Source of the DNA: Hydractinia symbiolongicarpus
Lineage: Eukaryota > Cnidaria > Hydrozoa > Anthoathecata > Hydractiniidae
Assembly: GCF_029227915.1 (NCBI RefSeq)
Contig: NC_079878.1
Span: 14,012,001 to 14,076,000, forward strand
Reading direction: 5' to 3'
Length of the DNA stretch: 64,000 nt
A program made the translations under genes and the position numbers. The notes under the pieces were generated by a model. That model was not told where the DNA came from, searched no databases, and saw nothing but the letters and a program-made list of their open reading frames with translations. This document shows, one piece after another, positions 43,606 through 56,100 of this stretch; within the stretch, counting starts at the first letter, position 1, and every line of letters starts with the position of its first letter.

Positions 43606-46600
43606 CTAACGAAGTTCATTAATATTGACTTCATATTCTGATTCTTCATCAGAATTTCTTGCTCGTCTTGCAGACCGACTGCGATGACTATTAGAACGTT
43701 TTAACTGAGGAATATTTGAGTTACCGCGTGCATCGCGACCCCTTGAGCGGTCTTTACTATTGTCTCTTGACTTTTTATCACAACTACGTGAACGAGAAGA
43801 GGATCTCTTCACATCTTGAGGTGGTTCTGTTTTTGTTGGTTTGGCCTCTTGTGACGTATTAGATCGTTCCAAACTTTTAAATCGTTTAAAACTGTTAACC
43901 CTTTTCACTTTACTTCTTTCACTTTCCTTTTTACACTTATTTTCTTTTTCTTCTTCTTCATCGTGTTTTTGTTCACGCGTTGATTCTTTGCGCGCCTCGT
44001 TTTCTCGTTGTTTAATATTTTTGGGTTCTTTTCCCTTCCGCGTTGATTCAGTACCTTTAGGACTCGAGTGTGCTTTGGGTTGGACAGTGGAGGGTTTTTC
44101 TTCATCTGTAAAAAGCTGACCTTCTCCATGTTTAGTAGTAAATGTATTTCTTAGACTTATATAATAATATACAGAAACAAAGATTACAGAGAACAAGACT
44201 GCTCCCCCAAGCGATACACCAATCAGAATGACATACATATGTGGCATCCATGACCTGCGAGACTTTTTTGTTGACATGAGTGGTACTTTCCCAGAAGATG
44301 GTCGCATTATTCTTGATTTTTTGCTAACAAATAAAAGATCAAAACAGATATAATGAAATGTTATGTTAACACAACCTAGATCCCAAGACATGTACAGTAT
44401 CAAGAGTCCAGCTTGAAGCAAGTCCTCAGCATCTAACTAACAAAACGATAGGAATTACATACCTATTATTAGGACGTCCGCCATAGTTTGTAATGTTATG
44501 TTTTCTTAATAATTCTGGCGTCGTGATGAGGCTACCTTGGACACTTGATAAAAGTTGGTGGACTAACATTGATTTTTTTTTATTCATTGTAAGGTTGTGT
44601 TGTTTCTGCTAAATAAAAAAGATAAGAAATTCACCCCCTTGTTTTAGGCCTTCTTTCAGTCATAAAATTGAACTTTTGCATTCTTCACTGTAACAAAGAT
44701 TTTTAAAGTAAGCGTTCGATTGCTTATTCTTTTTTATCTTGTATGTTTAAGATCTCTTGATGAAGGTAGACCCGAGGGGCGGGGTGCTCAAAGTAACAAC
44801 ACGTACCTTTCTTCGATGAAAGAAAAAAAGAAGGGGACGGTAAGTAGCTAACCTTTAATAACATTTGTTTTCCTGCCAAAGGATGAGGAATATCAGACTT
44901 CTTCACGTTTGGAAGTTTCGCTATTTTTCCTCGAGTGCTATTTTCTGTTCTGATACCAAGGTGATGAGTTACGGCACTATGATTATTTATGCCTCCACCA
45001 TGTGTCGCATTATGATGGACAGCCTCCATCGTCTTGCTGTTGTTTCGATGTTTCACGTTTTCCTGATGAACTTTAGAAGCATTTAGGTTGGTGCCGTTCA
45101 ATTGTTGAAAAAATGAATCCATAGTGGAGTGATTTACTAACGCTCCTCCATGTGTGGCGCCTAAATCAATGTTATATCCTGACTCAGCATAATTTTGAGA
45201 AATATTTTGTGCTGTGGGTGTGTATGCTGTATTGTTTGTGAATGGTGCTTCTGGTACTATATGAAAAAAAAAAGTTAAAATGAATAAAATTTTCTATAAA
45301 GTTGGAATAGAAACAGAGAGTGTGTGAAGGCCTGTGCACGAGGTTGGCTTTCTAAACTTTTTTTTACCTTCGCTTTTCTTTTGAATAACATTGCCATTAT
45401 GAAGAAGAGATGTTGGACCAGCGCATGAAGAAAGTCTTTGCTCATTCTCGTAACGTTTCAATAAAGCTGGTGTGAGAATGGCTTTTTGCACGCAGTGACC
45501 GCGATGATTACACTTTGCGTTGCTGCATGACTCTATCTAAACAAATGATGTTATGTTCATTGTTTTACTTTCTAAAGCAAAATTACTCATTTAGATAAGT
45601 AAACTTTTTCTAGACGAGTTAGCCAAGTAATTAGGCTGATAAACCGGTCTAAACATGTTTTCTTCATACACGTTTACAAAAATATATATGGTGTTTTAAA
45701 CTCGTTTGGTTTTCCTGGATGTATAGATAGTATCCCAGGACTTTGGCGAATCTAGAGTGGTCAAATCTTGGAGACAGCCACATCTTTGTGCAAAATGACT
45801 AAACAAAAAGCAACATGCGGAAATTTCCCCATTCTTCATATTTACCTGTTTTATTTTATTCATAAGGTATGGACCAAGAGTTTCTGAGACGTAACCATCA
45901 ATACTCTGACAAACTTCTGGTGACGTATTCTCATCATATCTGTTCCCCCACAATACCACACCGGCTGCCCCAATATCTGCTGCAGCACCAATAGTGTGAT
46001 CCAGATCATCCTAAAAACATCAAAGAAATGGGTGGAAAGGTAATTTTGATAATCTGAAAATCAAAACGCTCAGTGTTATGCATGAACGTTTTTTCTCAAT
46101 GCAACAACATTAAATAAAAACTGGTTCAATAGATTTTTAAATATAAACTGCAGAAATGTGCAGAAGTAAAATCTGTCAAAGTGACATACCTTAGACAAAA
46201 ATTTAAATGCTCCTGGAAAATTTTCATAAATATTTCTGTGATAAGCAAAAATAGGAATATTTTTTCTATTTTTTCCAAATCCTTTAGTAGCGAAACGTAG
46301 TGTTTCTCTTAGTCTCCCAAGCACGTAATCTCGATTATCTGGGTGTTCTTCTAACAGGTACATCGAGGGGTATAACGCTGTGCTCACGGAAAACAACCAT
46401 TCCAGCTGTTCGTTCTGTTTTTGAACCTGCAAAAATTAAATAAGATACAAAAAGATTAAATAACAATAACAAAGCAAGTAAAAAGCTCTTGAAACATTGT
46501 GGTGGTATTAATGTTAAAATTGACATTTACATTTTTGACGTCAGGTAGACTATTAGAGGTCTTGCATTAAAGGAACGGGAATAATAAAAATTGCCTCACT

Positions 46601-48823
46601 TACCTCAGGAGTGCATTGGTACCTATTCTCCTTATTTGCGTAGCAGTCTGGGAAGCCATAAAACCCCCACAAAGCTTTCGGTCTCAGCTCTTTTCCGAGA
46701 GTTATTGTATGTTCGAACATAGCACGAGCTGCATCTTCAAACTCGTGTTTAGCTTGTTCTATCAACCTATGCGTACAGATATATCAGGTTGAGTTGTGAA
46801 CGTGATGCAATCGTTTTTTAGAAGATGGGGAACGCAAGAAAAGAGTTTAGCAGAAGATATTTTGTGTTAATTTTATATTGCAGTTCTCAGGAGATAAGTA
46901 TATGCGGAGGTAAGTTATTCTACATTTTTATGCTGGCTAGAAGAAATGAAATTTAACTGGTTACATCATACAGTCTACCAACCTTGTACCCAGGGTTTGT
47001 TAGGTTTTTATATTTGGATAGAACCATCCAAATATAAAAAAGCCCAACAGCCCTGGGGGGCAAGGTTAATATTCGAACTAGCCAAAGTCCAATTCGCTTC
47101 TTATATAATTACCATAAAAGGTCTTCCTAACAATTGAGACGGCATGGCTTTGGTCAATTTAAAATATTTTTTTGTGCACACTTACTTATTGAGTGTCCAT
47201 GTTGGATGTTGACTTCTGACAAGCTCGACCGACCTGACTTTATATATTCTTTTAGTATTCCAATTGGTTTCCCAAATTGGTCGCCAGGCTTCCCAATCAA
47301 TAACAGCTAAACCGTTATAATTCGGATCCGGCATTTTTGTCATAATGTCGTTTCGTGCTTTTCGTAAATGTTCGTTTAAGTCAACCAACTAAAACAAAAT
47401 GAAAAGGTTTATCAACACATTTCTACTACGCAAATTAATTTCGGCAAGAACTAATTTTTGCAAGGTTACCAGAATTAAATTTCGCTATAAATGAATTTAT
47501 TAAACATTTATTAATACCAGCACTTTTTTATAAGAGACATGAACTAAAAAACCGCTGGTGTCGAACTTCACGTATCTAATATACCAAACCGGAAAAAAAA
47601 ATAATTAAACTCGTTTTTTTACAAAAATTTTGCAAGAATTAATTTTTGCGGAAACTAATTTTCGAGAATTTACAAATTCCCGAAGTTCGCGAAAAGTGAT
47701 TCTCTTAAGGTACTTGAAATAAAGATTTGATCGACATACACCAACTATAGAACGTCGCGGAAATCTGGGAACAAATTTGACGCTGTAAAAAACGTACACT
47801 AGGAAGACTGAATATTGAATTTTCCTTAATTTATATTATCTACAAAAGAAAATGAACATCCCTCTCGTCATCCCCCTCATTTTTGCCATTTTGATATGAG
47901 AGAAGCAATATCATAAAGGCATCAATTTTTGAGGGCGAGGGTAAGTGAACATACTTGTGGCAAGCCACCATTGTAACTACTTTCACCATTCATAATGAAG
48001 TAAGGATATAATCCCAACTGAGCTGATGAAAATACAGATACTCTCTTGCCATCCCACTTCTGTTGATCGTTTTCATATATACCAAACTTTTTTAAATGGA
48101 TAGGCGCACTAAAGTTAAAGTCGCATCTAAAAAGAAAAACAAAAGGAAATGAATTCGTATTCTTCTTTTTATATTTTATCTAAGAACATGGCAAAAATAA
48201 TAAATTCCTAAACTTCTCGTTACTCAAATCTTGTTGAAATCATATCTATCTATAAAAACCCCAACCTTCTTCCCAGGGCTTTTTGTGTCTAATCGGCGCT
48301 GCGCTTATTGACACTCGACATCAGATGTGCAAAAATAGACAACAGGTCCTGGGATCAAGGTTATAAGACCCCAAAGAAAAGTTTTTCTTGTGAGTGTTTG
48401 CAATACGTAAAACAACAAACCGTGACAATCATTGCAGAAACGTTAAAGAACATACAATTTCGTTGATAAAAAGTCCTAAGAACGAGGTTAAAGAAGTCCT
48501 CCCGAGGCATACTTACCACCCGCAAAAAGGACTGGGAATAACTACAAAATGAACATATTTATTTTTAAAATTCTTTTGTTTCTTCTTGATATTGTTAAAA
48601 ATACAGTCCATGTTAGGTTTCAGACAATTTTTTTAATGGTGATCGAATAAAAATCTGAATAAAAATGATGTACATACCCTATCGTTGGAGAATTCCATAC
48701 GGCGACAAAAGGCTTTCCGTTATATGCATAATTTTCACATCTACAAATGGATGCTGAATATGTTTCATGTAATAACACAACCATGCTAGAAATAGCATAT
48801 ATGATAACTAAACGAGACCACAT
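43606..48823 (-). CDS. hyaluronidase (GH56) with stalk, transmembrane segment and Ser/Arg-rich cytosolic tail
   Basis: Would hydrolyse hyaluronan or chondroitin at the cell surface. Exons: 48823-48678, 48126-47955, 47388-47186, 46766-46604, 46426-46190, 46010-45846, 45536-45368, 45256-44853, 44608-44463, 44323-43606; all GT-AG, phases consistent, 840 residues. Features: signal peptide (residues 1-23), start motif KPFVAVWNSPT, catalytic IDWEAWRP with Asp137 and Glu139, WGFYGFPDCY, GVVLWG, and an EGF-like Cys cluster (CSNAKCNHRGHC). A His/Asn-rich stalk with about seven N-glycosylation sequons (44853-45256), a membrane segment at about residues 630-654, and a tail of about 185 residues dense in Lys/Glu then Ser/Arg (SSSRSRSCDKKSRDNSKDRS) follow. 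Human hyaluronidases are soluble or GPI-anchored and lack such a tail. The catalytic part is certain; linkage of the last three exons rests on splice phase. Confidence 0.9.
46980..47068. mobile_element. 89-bp foldback MITE in a hyaluronidase intron
   Basis: The ends AACCTTGTACCCAGGG and (inverted) AACCTTGCCCCCCAGGG continue inward as a near-complete hairpin (TTTTTATATTTGGAT on both arms). The same termini occur at 48263-48362. Confidence 0.75.
48263..48362. mobile_element. 100-bp MITE of the same family in hyaluronidase intron 1
   Basis: The left end AACCTTCTTCCCAGGG and the inverted right end AACCTTGATCCCAGGA match the termini of the element at 46980. The interior is different and pairs less well. 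It lies in the intron between exon 1 and exon 2 of the - strand gene. Confidence 0.65.
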
Positions 48824-50174
48824 TTAGTTTTCTTGGTAAATTAACATCCCATCTTCGTCTGTTTATTTGTTTTTTGAAACATGTAAAGCCATGTTTTTAA
48901 TGTTCAAATGTAAGAATAACGCATATTGAGTTTGTTTGCTTGGTGAAATACGGTGTAGCGCAGAGCAAAAATTTTCACGAACAACACTGTTGAAAAGGAA
49001 TGTGAGCTCGTACCCAATCCCCTATAGCATTGTATTTTCGCGGTTGTTAGATTTCAAAGCTTAGCATGTATTCGTTTACCCATGAATGTGTTTAATCAAC
49101 CATGAACAAAAATATGTTTCATTTAATAAAAAAAACTTTGTACCCAAACTTCTAGATGCGTAATTTTGTTTTAGAAAGATTAATATCTTAACAACAAGTT
49201 GTAACAAGGAAGAACGCAGCGATATTTTTAATTAAAGTGTTTGCATTGTTAGATTCTTTTTTATTTATTTTTTTTCCACAACATGTCACAAATGATAACT
49301 GTCAGATGAAATTATGTTGAAGACCGAAGACAAATAGTTACAATCTGGGCGATAAAAATTAACTTTTAACTTTATTAAAAAATAGTCTGTAAGTCATGAC
49401 CCCTTCTTACACTCGTCGCCCCCCTTCAAAACAAGAAAAGAAAAATATTACATTTGTTTTAAGCTTGGTTCTTAGGTTCCAAAAAAATCCGCAGTATTGT
49501 TCCCATCTCTTGTGTCATTTTGTATCTTTAATTGTGGCGCAATTGTTGGATTCCGTTGCACCCGGTGGGTGGGTGGATGGGAGTGGTTGATGTTAACTTC
49601 ATGCAGTGGATTCAAAAAGGGCGAAAGAATGGTCCACTTTTTGTTAAAAGTGAAAATTAACACCTTTGTTTAAAAGATTGGCGCCTTGGTAGTGGGCGGT
49701 AGACTGACAACGTTTTTAACGCTTCGTATAACACATTCAGAGGTGCGAAGCCATCGAAGAAAAAACGTCAAGTTTGATTTCATTTAACGCACAAGCGTAA
49801 CTGAGAGAAGAGATAACTGAGACTTGAAAGACTGAGCTTCTCATTACAACTTTTTCGTTTTCGTTTTAAAAAATAAATACAAAATTGTAAGTTTTTTGTG
49901 ACAATCAATATACGTAAATAGTTTTAAAATAAAACTTAAGAAACTGTTCCGATACATCGTAAGCAAATAAGAGTACAGTTGGTAATCCCAAAAAAATCTT
50001 TATTATTTTCTGATATCTTCTGTATTTAAGTACAAACAACACCAAAATTTGCTAGGTTACATCCGCATAGCAACCAGTCAAAACTAAAGATACCATCAAA
50101 AACATAAGACATTCTCACTTAATCCGGGATATACATTGTTTTTATCACATTTGTACAAGCAACTCGTTCGCACA
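48824..50174. other. intergenic DNA between hyaluronidase and MTHFR
   Basis: Both genes point left, so this holds the hyaluronidase promoter and the MTHFR 3' untranslated region. No further feature was recognised. Confidence 0.4.
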
Positions 50175-53100
50175 CTAACTCATAACTAATTCTTGAGTAG
50201 GAGACGAGTTTTCTCTTAATCTCGCGGTGAATTCATTGACTAGATTGTCAGTTTGGTCTTTGTTTTCTGTGTGACGCATGCCGGTGGATGACTGAACGTC
50301 ATCTCCAACTTCATGCTTGCTGTTAGCAATAACTTGGTGTAAAATGTCGAACAAACAATTACCTATAAAAAATATACAAAATGTTTGATAAAAAAGGTAT
50401 TAAAAAATCCAGTAGCAACAATGGTGAGATTTCCATTAAAAGAAAGAATACTTAAAGCTGTTCAATCCACAAAAATAATTGTTGCAGTCAGCATTACGAT
50501 ACAAAATAAAGTTGTTACAACCGATACTTCTGTAATAATTTCTTAAGACAATTACCTTTAATAAAATCATTATCCACCAAATTAACAAGATAAAAATTAT
50601 CATAAATGTTTTGAATAATTGAAGCAGATTTTGATCCTTCTTCATAGAGGGATTGCCACTGTTCAGTCCAAAGAGAGAATGCTTCATCCTAAGAAAAAAA
50701 AAGGAAGTATTTATTACAGCTTTCCTGAAAGTACACACGAGGAAATTGAGATCGAAATTCTGGCGTTCAAGCGATTCACCAACTAGTTGGTCCATCTTCA
50801 AATCCCATTTTTACATGCTATTATTGTTTGTTCAACAGAAATACCGACCTTCCAAAAGTTGAAGCTGATTGGATCAACAACAGTAGGTTGCACGATCTCT
50901 TTGCCAGGAAACACACCCCACGTGACTGCAATTGGAGAGTATCGGTCTGCATTTGTGTTATCGTAGTAACCCTGTAAGTAAAGAATAAAATACAGTTAGC
51001 GAAATTGATTTTTTTTCCACAAATGTTATGTTTGCACGAATATCACGAATCGTCGAGTACTGTCCAGTGCCCACTTAGACACATGACCCAATCCAACCCC
51101 CTCCATTCCGACTCTCCACCTCTTCCCCCAACTTATTTGACGAATTTGATGATATATCTAATCATACCAATTTACAATTTTAAGGACTCGCTGCTCAGAT
51201 TTAAATCAAGAATTCTGAAGTTCAACGTTCTACCCGTTACTTTGTCCATTCGAAAATCCTTTTCAAACTTGTAGAAATTTTGTCTGAGTACGAACTTGTT
51301 TCACTATAGCGCCCTTACCGGCGTTAATTTTCACGGCAATGGCGCCATAAAGGCCGGTATTATATCTATATCGATGGGAATTTGAACGTGAAAATTTGAC
51401 AAAAAAACGGCAGAGTGGTAAAATACAGGTACGTGGAAGTTTTATCAACAGCTGCCACCAAAAAACACAGACCAGATGTAAAACGCAACAAATTGAGTAG
51501 AATCATGTAAAATACAGACCACCTAGCATGGAACTCACCTGACTATCAATGATATGATAATTCACTTGTGGATATTGTTTTAACACATCCAACAACGCCT
51601 CCACATATTCCTTCCTCATAAAGAATTCTAGGTACGCCTTCTGGTAGATATATCCGCCGGCACCGCCCCAACCAAACTTTTCATCAGTGGATGGTGCCGC
51701 ATTTACATTCGGCTGACTGTTAATCGTAAGAAAGCCTTCACCATTTACTATGCTCAAATTTCGAAGTAATAAGCCCGTTTCCAACTGCAATTCATCGTCG
51801 TTAAATGGTAACGATTTAACCTAAAGAATAGAGATGCAATTTTCATCTTATTTTCAAATTACATGTTTTTTTTATTAGCAAGTTTAAATTAGGCTGGGAT
51901 ATGCTTATGCAAAAAAACACAATCGAATTAGAGTATGCCAACGTTATGTTTATTGAAGAAAAAAAAACTTAAACTTATGGGATAAGAACAGATGGTCCTT
52001 ATTTTCGCTTTAAAAGCACAGCAACAAAACTAAAGGTATGATTACACAAGGAAGTTCAGATAGTATAGTGATGTTAATTAAGTCTTATTGTGTAAAAGGT
52101 ATTACAAAAGGTTAGTGTATAATTAAAATACTCATAAAAAGTACTCATCAAAGCTGGGAAATATGTTTAGCATATGTTTAAAAAATTTCCCTATGTGAGC
52201 TTAAATATGGTTATAAGCTGTGTATAAAAACATGTACATTTTGGGATTATCTTTCCACTGGAGCGCTGAATATTTTTCCTTTAAACTTTTATAGCCACAA
52301 ACTTGGAAATTAATGTATTTAATTTAGTGGAATTAAAGCAACGAATATACACAAGTTATCGGACGGTGCCGAGTAGCTACAATATGGCGTATATTTGAGT
52401 TTTTCAACTTTTACAGAAAATCATATTTTAAGCTAGTTTGTATCAAAAATGATTTTATTAAGCGTTTGGTATACGTCTTTAAGTTAAACACATTTTCAGA
52501 TTGATGAGTTTTAAAAACAACAACATACAACTCAGAATAAAAATACAAAAAATAAACAAATCACTTCCTTATTTGTGCAGCTATATTTAGTATTACTTCA
52601 AATTTCACTAGTAATTTAACATTATATCAAAGTTATTTTCCGACGAAATAACATACGCGGGAATAATCAACACTTTACCCTTATTTTCCTTGCCAGGTAA
52701 ATAACATTGGAAAACGTATCAACACTTTACCTGGTGTCCCCACTTATTCTCCTTGCCATTTAAATAACATTGGAAAACATGGTAGACATCTTCCAACGAG
52801 TCCAGTTTCTCACCCCACATATGAGCGCGCTGTTCCTTATCTTTTTGACTTCTTAAATAAAACAAGTGATGATCTGTCAGTTCAGCAAATGATGGAGACG
52901 CTGAATTTCCCCAACGTCCATTAGGGAATTCGTCCCACTCAGAAGTCCTGTGTACATAACTTTTTGGTCTTGCAGCCCAAAATATAGGCCGAACATCTTC
53001 TTTTATTCGTTTAGAATGTGCAGAGTGTTTCCATGGTAACGGTCTGTGAATGTGGTATTGCTTCCAAAGGCCTACTACTTTTAGAATCTCTATTGTCGCT

Positions 53101-56100
53101 ACTTCACGATTAAGAGTGTAAAAATGTAGTCCAGGTACTTCGTCAGAATTTAAAAGTTCTTTGCACATCATTGTCGCATGTTCGACACCAAATCTCCGAA
53201 TAGCTGCGTCATCGTTTTTTATTTTCTCCAATACATCTGTAATGTTTTTGGGTACTTCCAATTTGGACAGTTTTACAAGCTGACGCAATGAAGCGTAACC
53301 CTAAAAGAAGAGAAAGTTTACTGAAATAATAATAAAATTTGCCCCTTGCTAAAATAAATTTCGCTAAGAATTGTTAAAATAATTTTGTTTTTCTGCAATA
53401 ATTTTACTTTAGCACAAAGACACAGGGAAATGTCTGGGTAGAAAAAAGCATGCAAAATAGGTATTGCAAAAAATTTAAATTTATGCGATGGAAAGAATCT
53501 AAAAAATGATTTAGTTTAGAATAGACAAAATTTCTTTGAGGTATTAGTCATATTTCAAGGTTTTTAAGGTTTTTAAATCAACTTATTTGCTAAATTAAAT
53601 TTTGCAAGACTAAATTTCCTCTTAAATTTAACTTCTTCAAAGTAATAATTGAATTTGAAAATTTTGAAAATAAATTAATATTCTCCTATTCTATTAATTT
53701 ATCTGTTTTCACAAAATTACGAAAACCTGGCAAAAGCAACGACAAGCATACAAATATGTCAATGTTGGTTTCCAAAAAGGCATGAAAGTTGTATGTTAAA
53801 ATAAGAGTTCAAACAGGGGGGAGAAATTTACCTGAATTGGCATAATGCCCGGTATTATTGGAATATTAATGCCCATTTTCCGACAATCTTTAACAAACTT
53901 GAAAAACACGCTTGTCTCAAAAAACAACTGTGTTATAACAAAGTCTGCACCAGCATCAACCTTTTCTTTTAAGTATTTTAAGTCGTCTTCATAAGATGTG
54001 GCGTCCGGATGACCCTGTGGATAACCTGGTAGATAGGGAAAAAAATATTGTAAAACAAGAAAAACTCAAAAATAATCCGAACAAACTTTTTCTTATTTTT
54101 TAATTTTACTTAAGCAGGCAATGTATTCACTGACTTTTTTGCATAAAAGATTAAATTTACAAGAATGTCAAACGATTAACTTCAAAAATTGAAAGAATAC
54201 ACAAGATATTATTCTGTCTTCGAATGGGGTTATCTGTTGTTTTGTCAATAATAAAAATTATGTGAAATATATCTCTGCATGCTAATTCCTAAGCGAACTA
54301 TATAAAACTTTTAAAAAAGTATTAAAGAGAAGATTTTCTAAACCATGTTTGGTTGAGACTCCTGGATGTAACACAGTATACAGAAGTCTATATTTTAATA
54401 TAATAGCAATAAACAAGACTTCACCTGCCACGCATATGGTGAAAAAATCTTTGAAATGTTTACGTATAAGACGGACCATATCACATCCATATTTAAGGGT
54501 TTCATCAAGATACTTCCATTCTTCACCATTTGGCGGATCTATGTTTTAAAATTAGCACTCTTATCATATATTTTTTTTAATAAGGTGTGTAAAAGTAATA
54601 TTTACATTGTTTCTTTTACACCGTTAAGATCACAGTGGTTGGTGTTGACCGATAAAAACAGACTCTGGCTGATTGTCCAGCACGTTTTAGAACTGCAACA
54701 GGATTCTTAGAAGACAATAGCCATTTTTTATGGGGAAAAATTAATTTGTTCTGTTTGTCCAAAAAGTTGCATAATGTACTTACCACCACGCAATGCCAGC
54801 ACATTCCTCAAACCAAGATTTCTTGCTTTTTTCAGATTCTTGATAACAATATCAGATGTCATGTTAGCACAGGTCATGTGCAACATTGTCTCTAAACCAC
54901 AATAATTTGCAGCTGTACTTGCAATGGTAGTTGAGCTTGTTTCCTTATCCCCAGAAGGATCTCCTAATGAAAAAATAATGCCACTATATACGTTTAAAGT
55001 TGTGTAGTACTGGTGAATTAAGTGACAATTATGAAATAAAGCATGTCTGGTGGATTAGGCAGTTCTTAGACGTTTGCATAAGCATAGTTACAAAATTTAG
55101 CACTGCTATCTTAAAGGATAACTATAGCAATTGATAACAAATTTTATTAGTGTGAATAAGAACTGTGTCATTATTATATATTTGTGAGCTTTTGTTCTAG
55201 AGAAATTTAAGGTCAAAGTAATTCTATGGTTACTGCCATGACAGTGTCAATTGGGAATTTCTGTTCAGTAAAATGCTAACTTTAATTACATCCCTGCGAA
55301 TTTCGCTAATAAAGGAGTTAATGACACATTTTGCTTCTCAATTTACATCAATTTAAAGAGTTTTTAATATAGGAAGTATATTATTTACAGTTGTAAAGAA
55401 ATCCAAAAAAAAGTGTGAATCATTTTTCAAAAACAAAATAGAAATTCAAATTTCCTAGAAATTAAATTTTTAAAAATTTCCCAAATAGTGAGTTATCCAA
55501 TAATTTTTATAGAAAATAATTTTCGCATTTTGCCAAAAACATACAAAATTCTGGAAAAATAATTCCTGCAAATTTGATCTTCTCAACTCTATCAATTTTC
55601 GTAAAACAATGTAAAAGAAGTTATTTTCCATCATATCATATATAAATAAAACAATTCTTCTTTCGCTTTTCACTGTGAACTACTGATTAGCACTTCCGTT
55701 TTTCTTTAAGATTCACAGACATGCTTGATAAAGCATACAGCTATATTATAGTGTGTGAAAATATTTTTACTGTCAATTTTTTTTTCTTTACCACCATTTG
55801 GTGCAGCATAAGATGCTGCTCAAAAATCTTTTAAAATATACAAAAAACTTATGTTAGAAAAACTTGGTTATGTGGTTAAATCAAAGTTCATTTCAAAACA
55901 AAAAGCAACTAAAAAAATCTGATAATAAAAGGTTGGAGCATTTTACACTTGTGTTCATATGCTGTATGCTTTTTCACACTTTGCAAGCTTTGACCAAAAA
56001 TAGTTGTTTACGCTGTTACAACATCTTCCTATTAGTTCCTAACAAAATCTTATGATAGCTTTTTCTCGTTTTGCGTTTTGTAATGTCTTAGGAGTGATGT

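Noticed and set aside
43841-44119. + strand Ser/Leu/Phe-rich frame
   Set aside because: Antisense shadow of the Lys/Glu-rich tail of the hyaluronidase gene.
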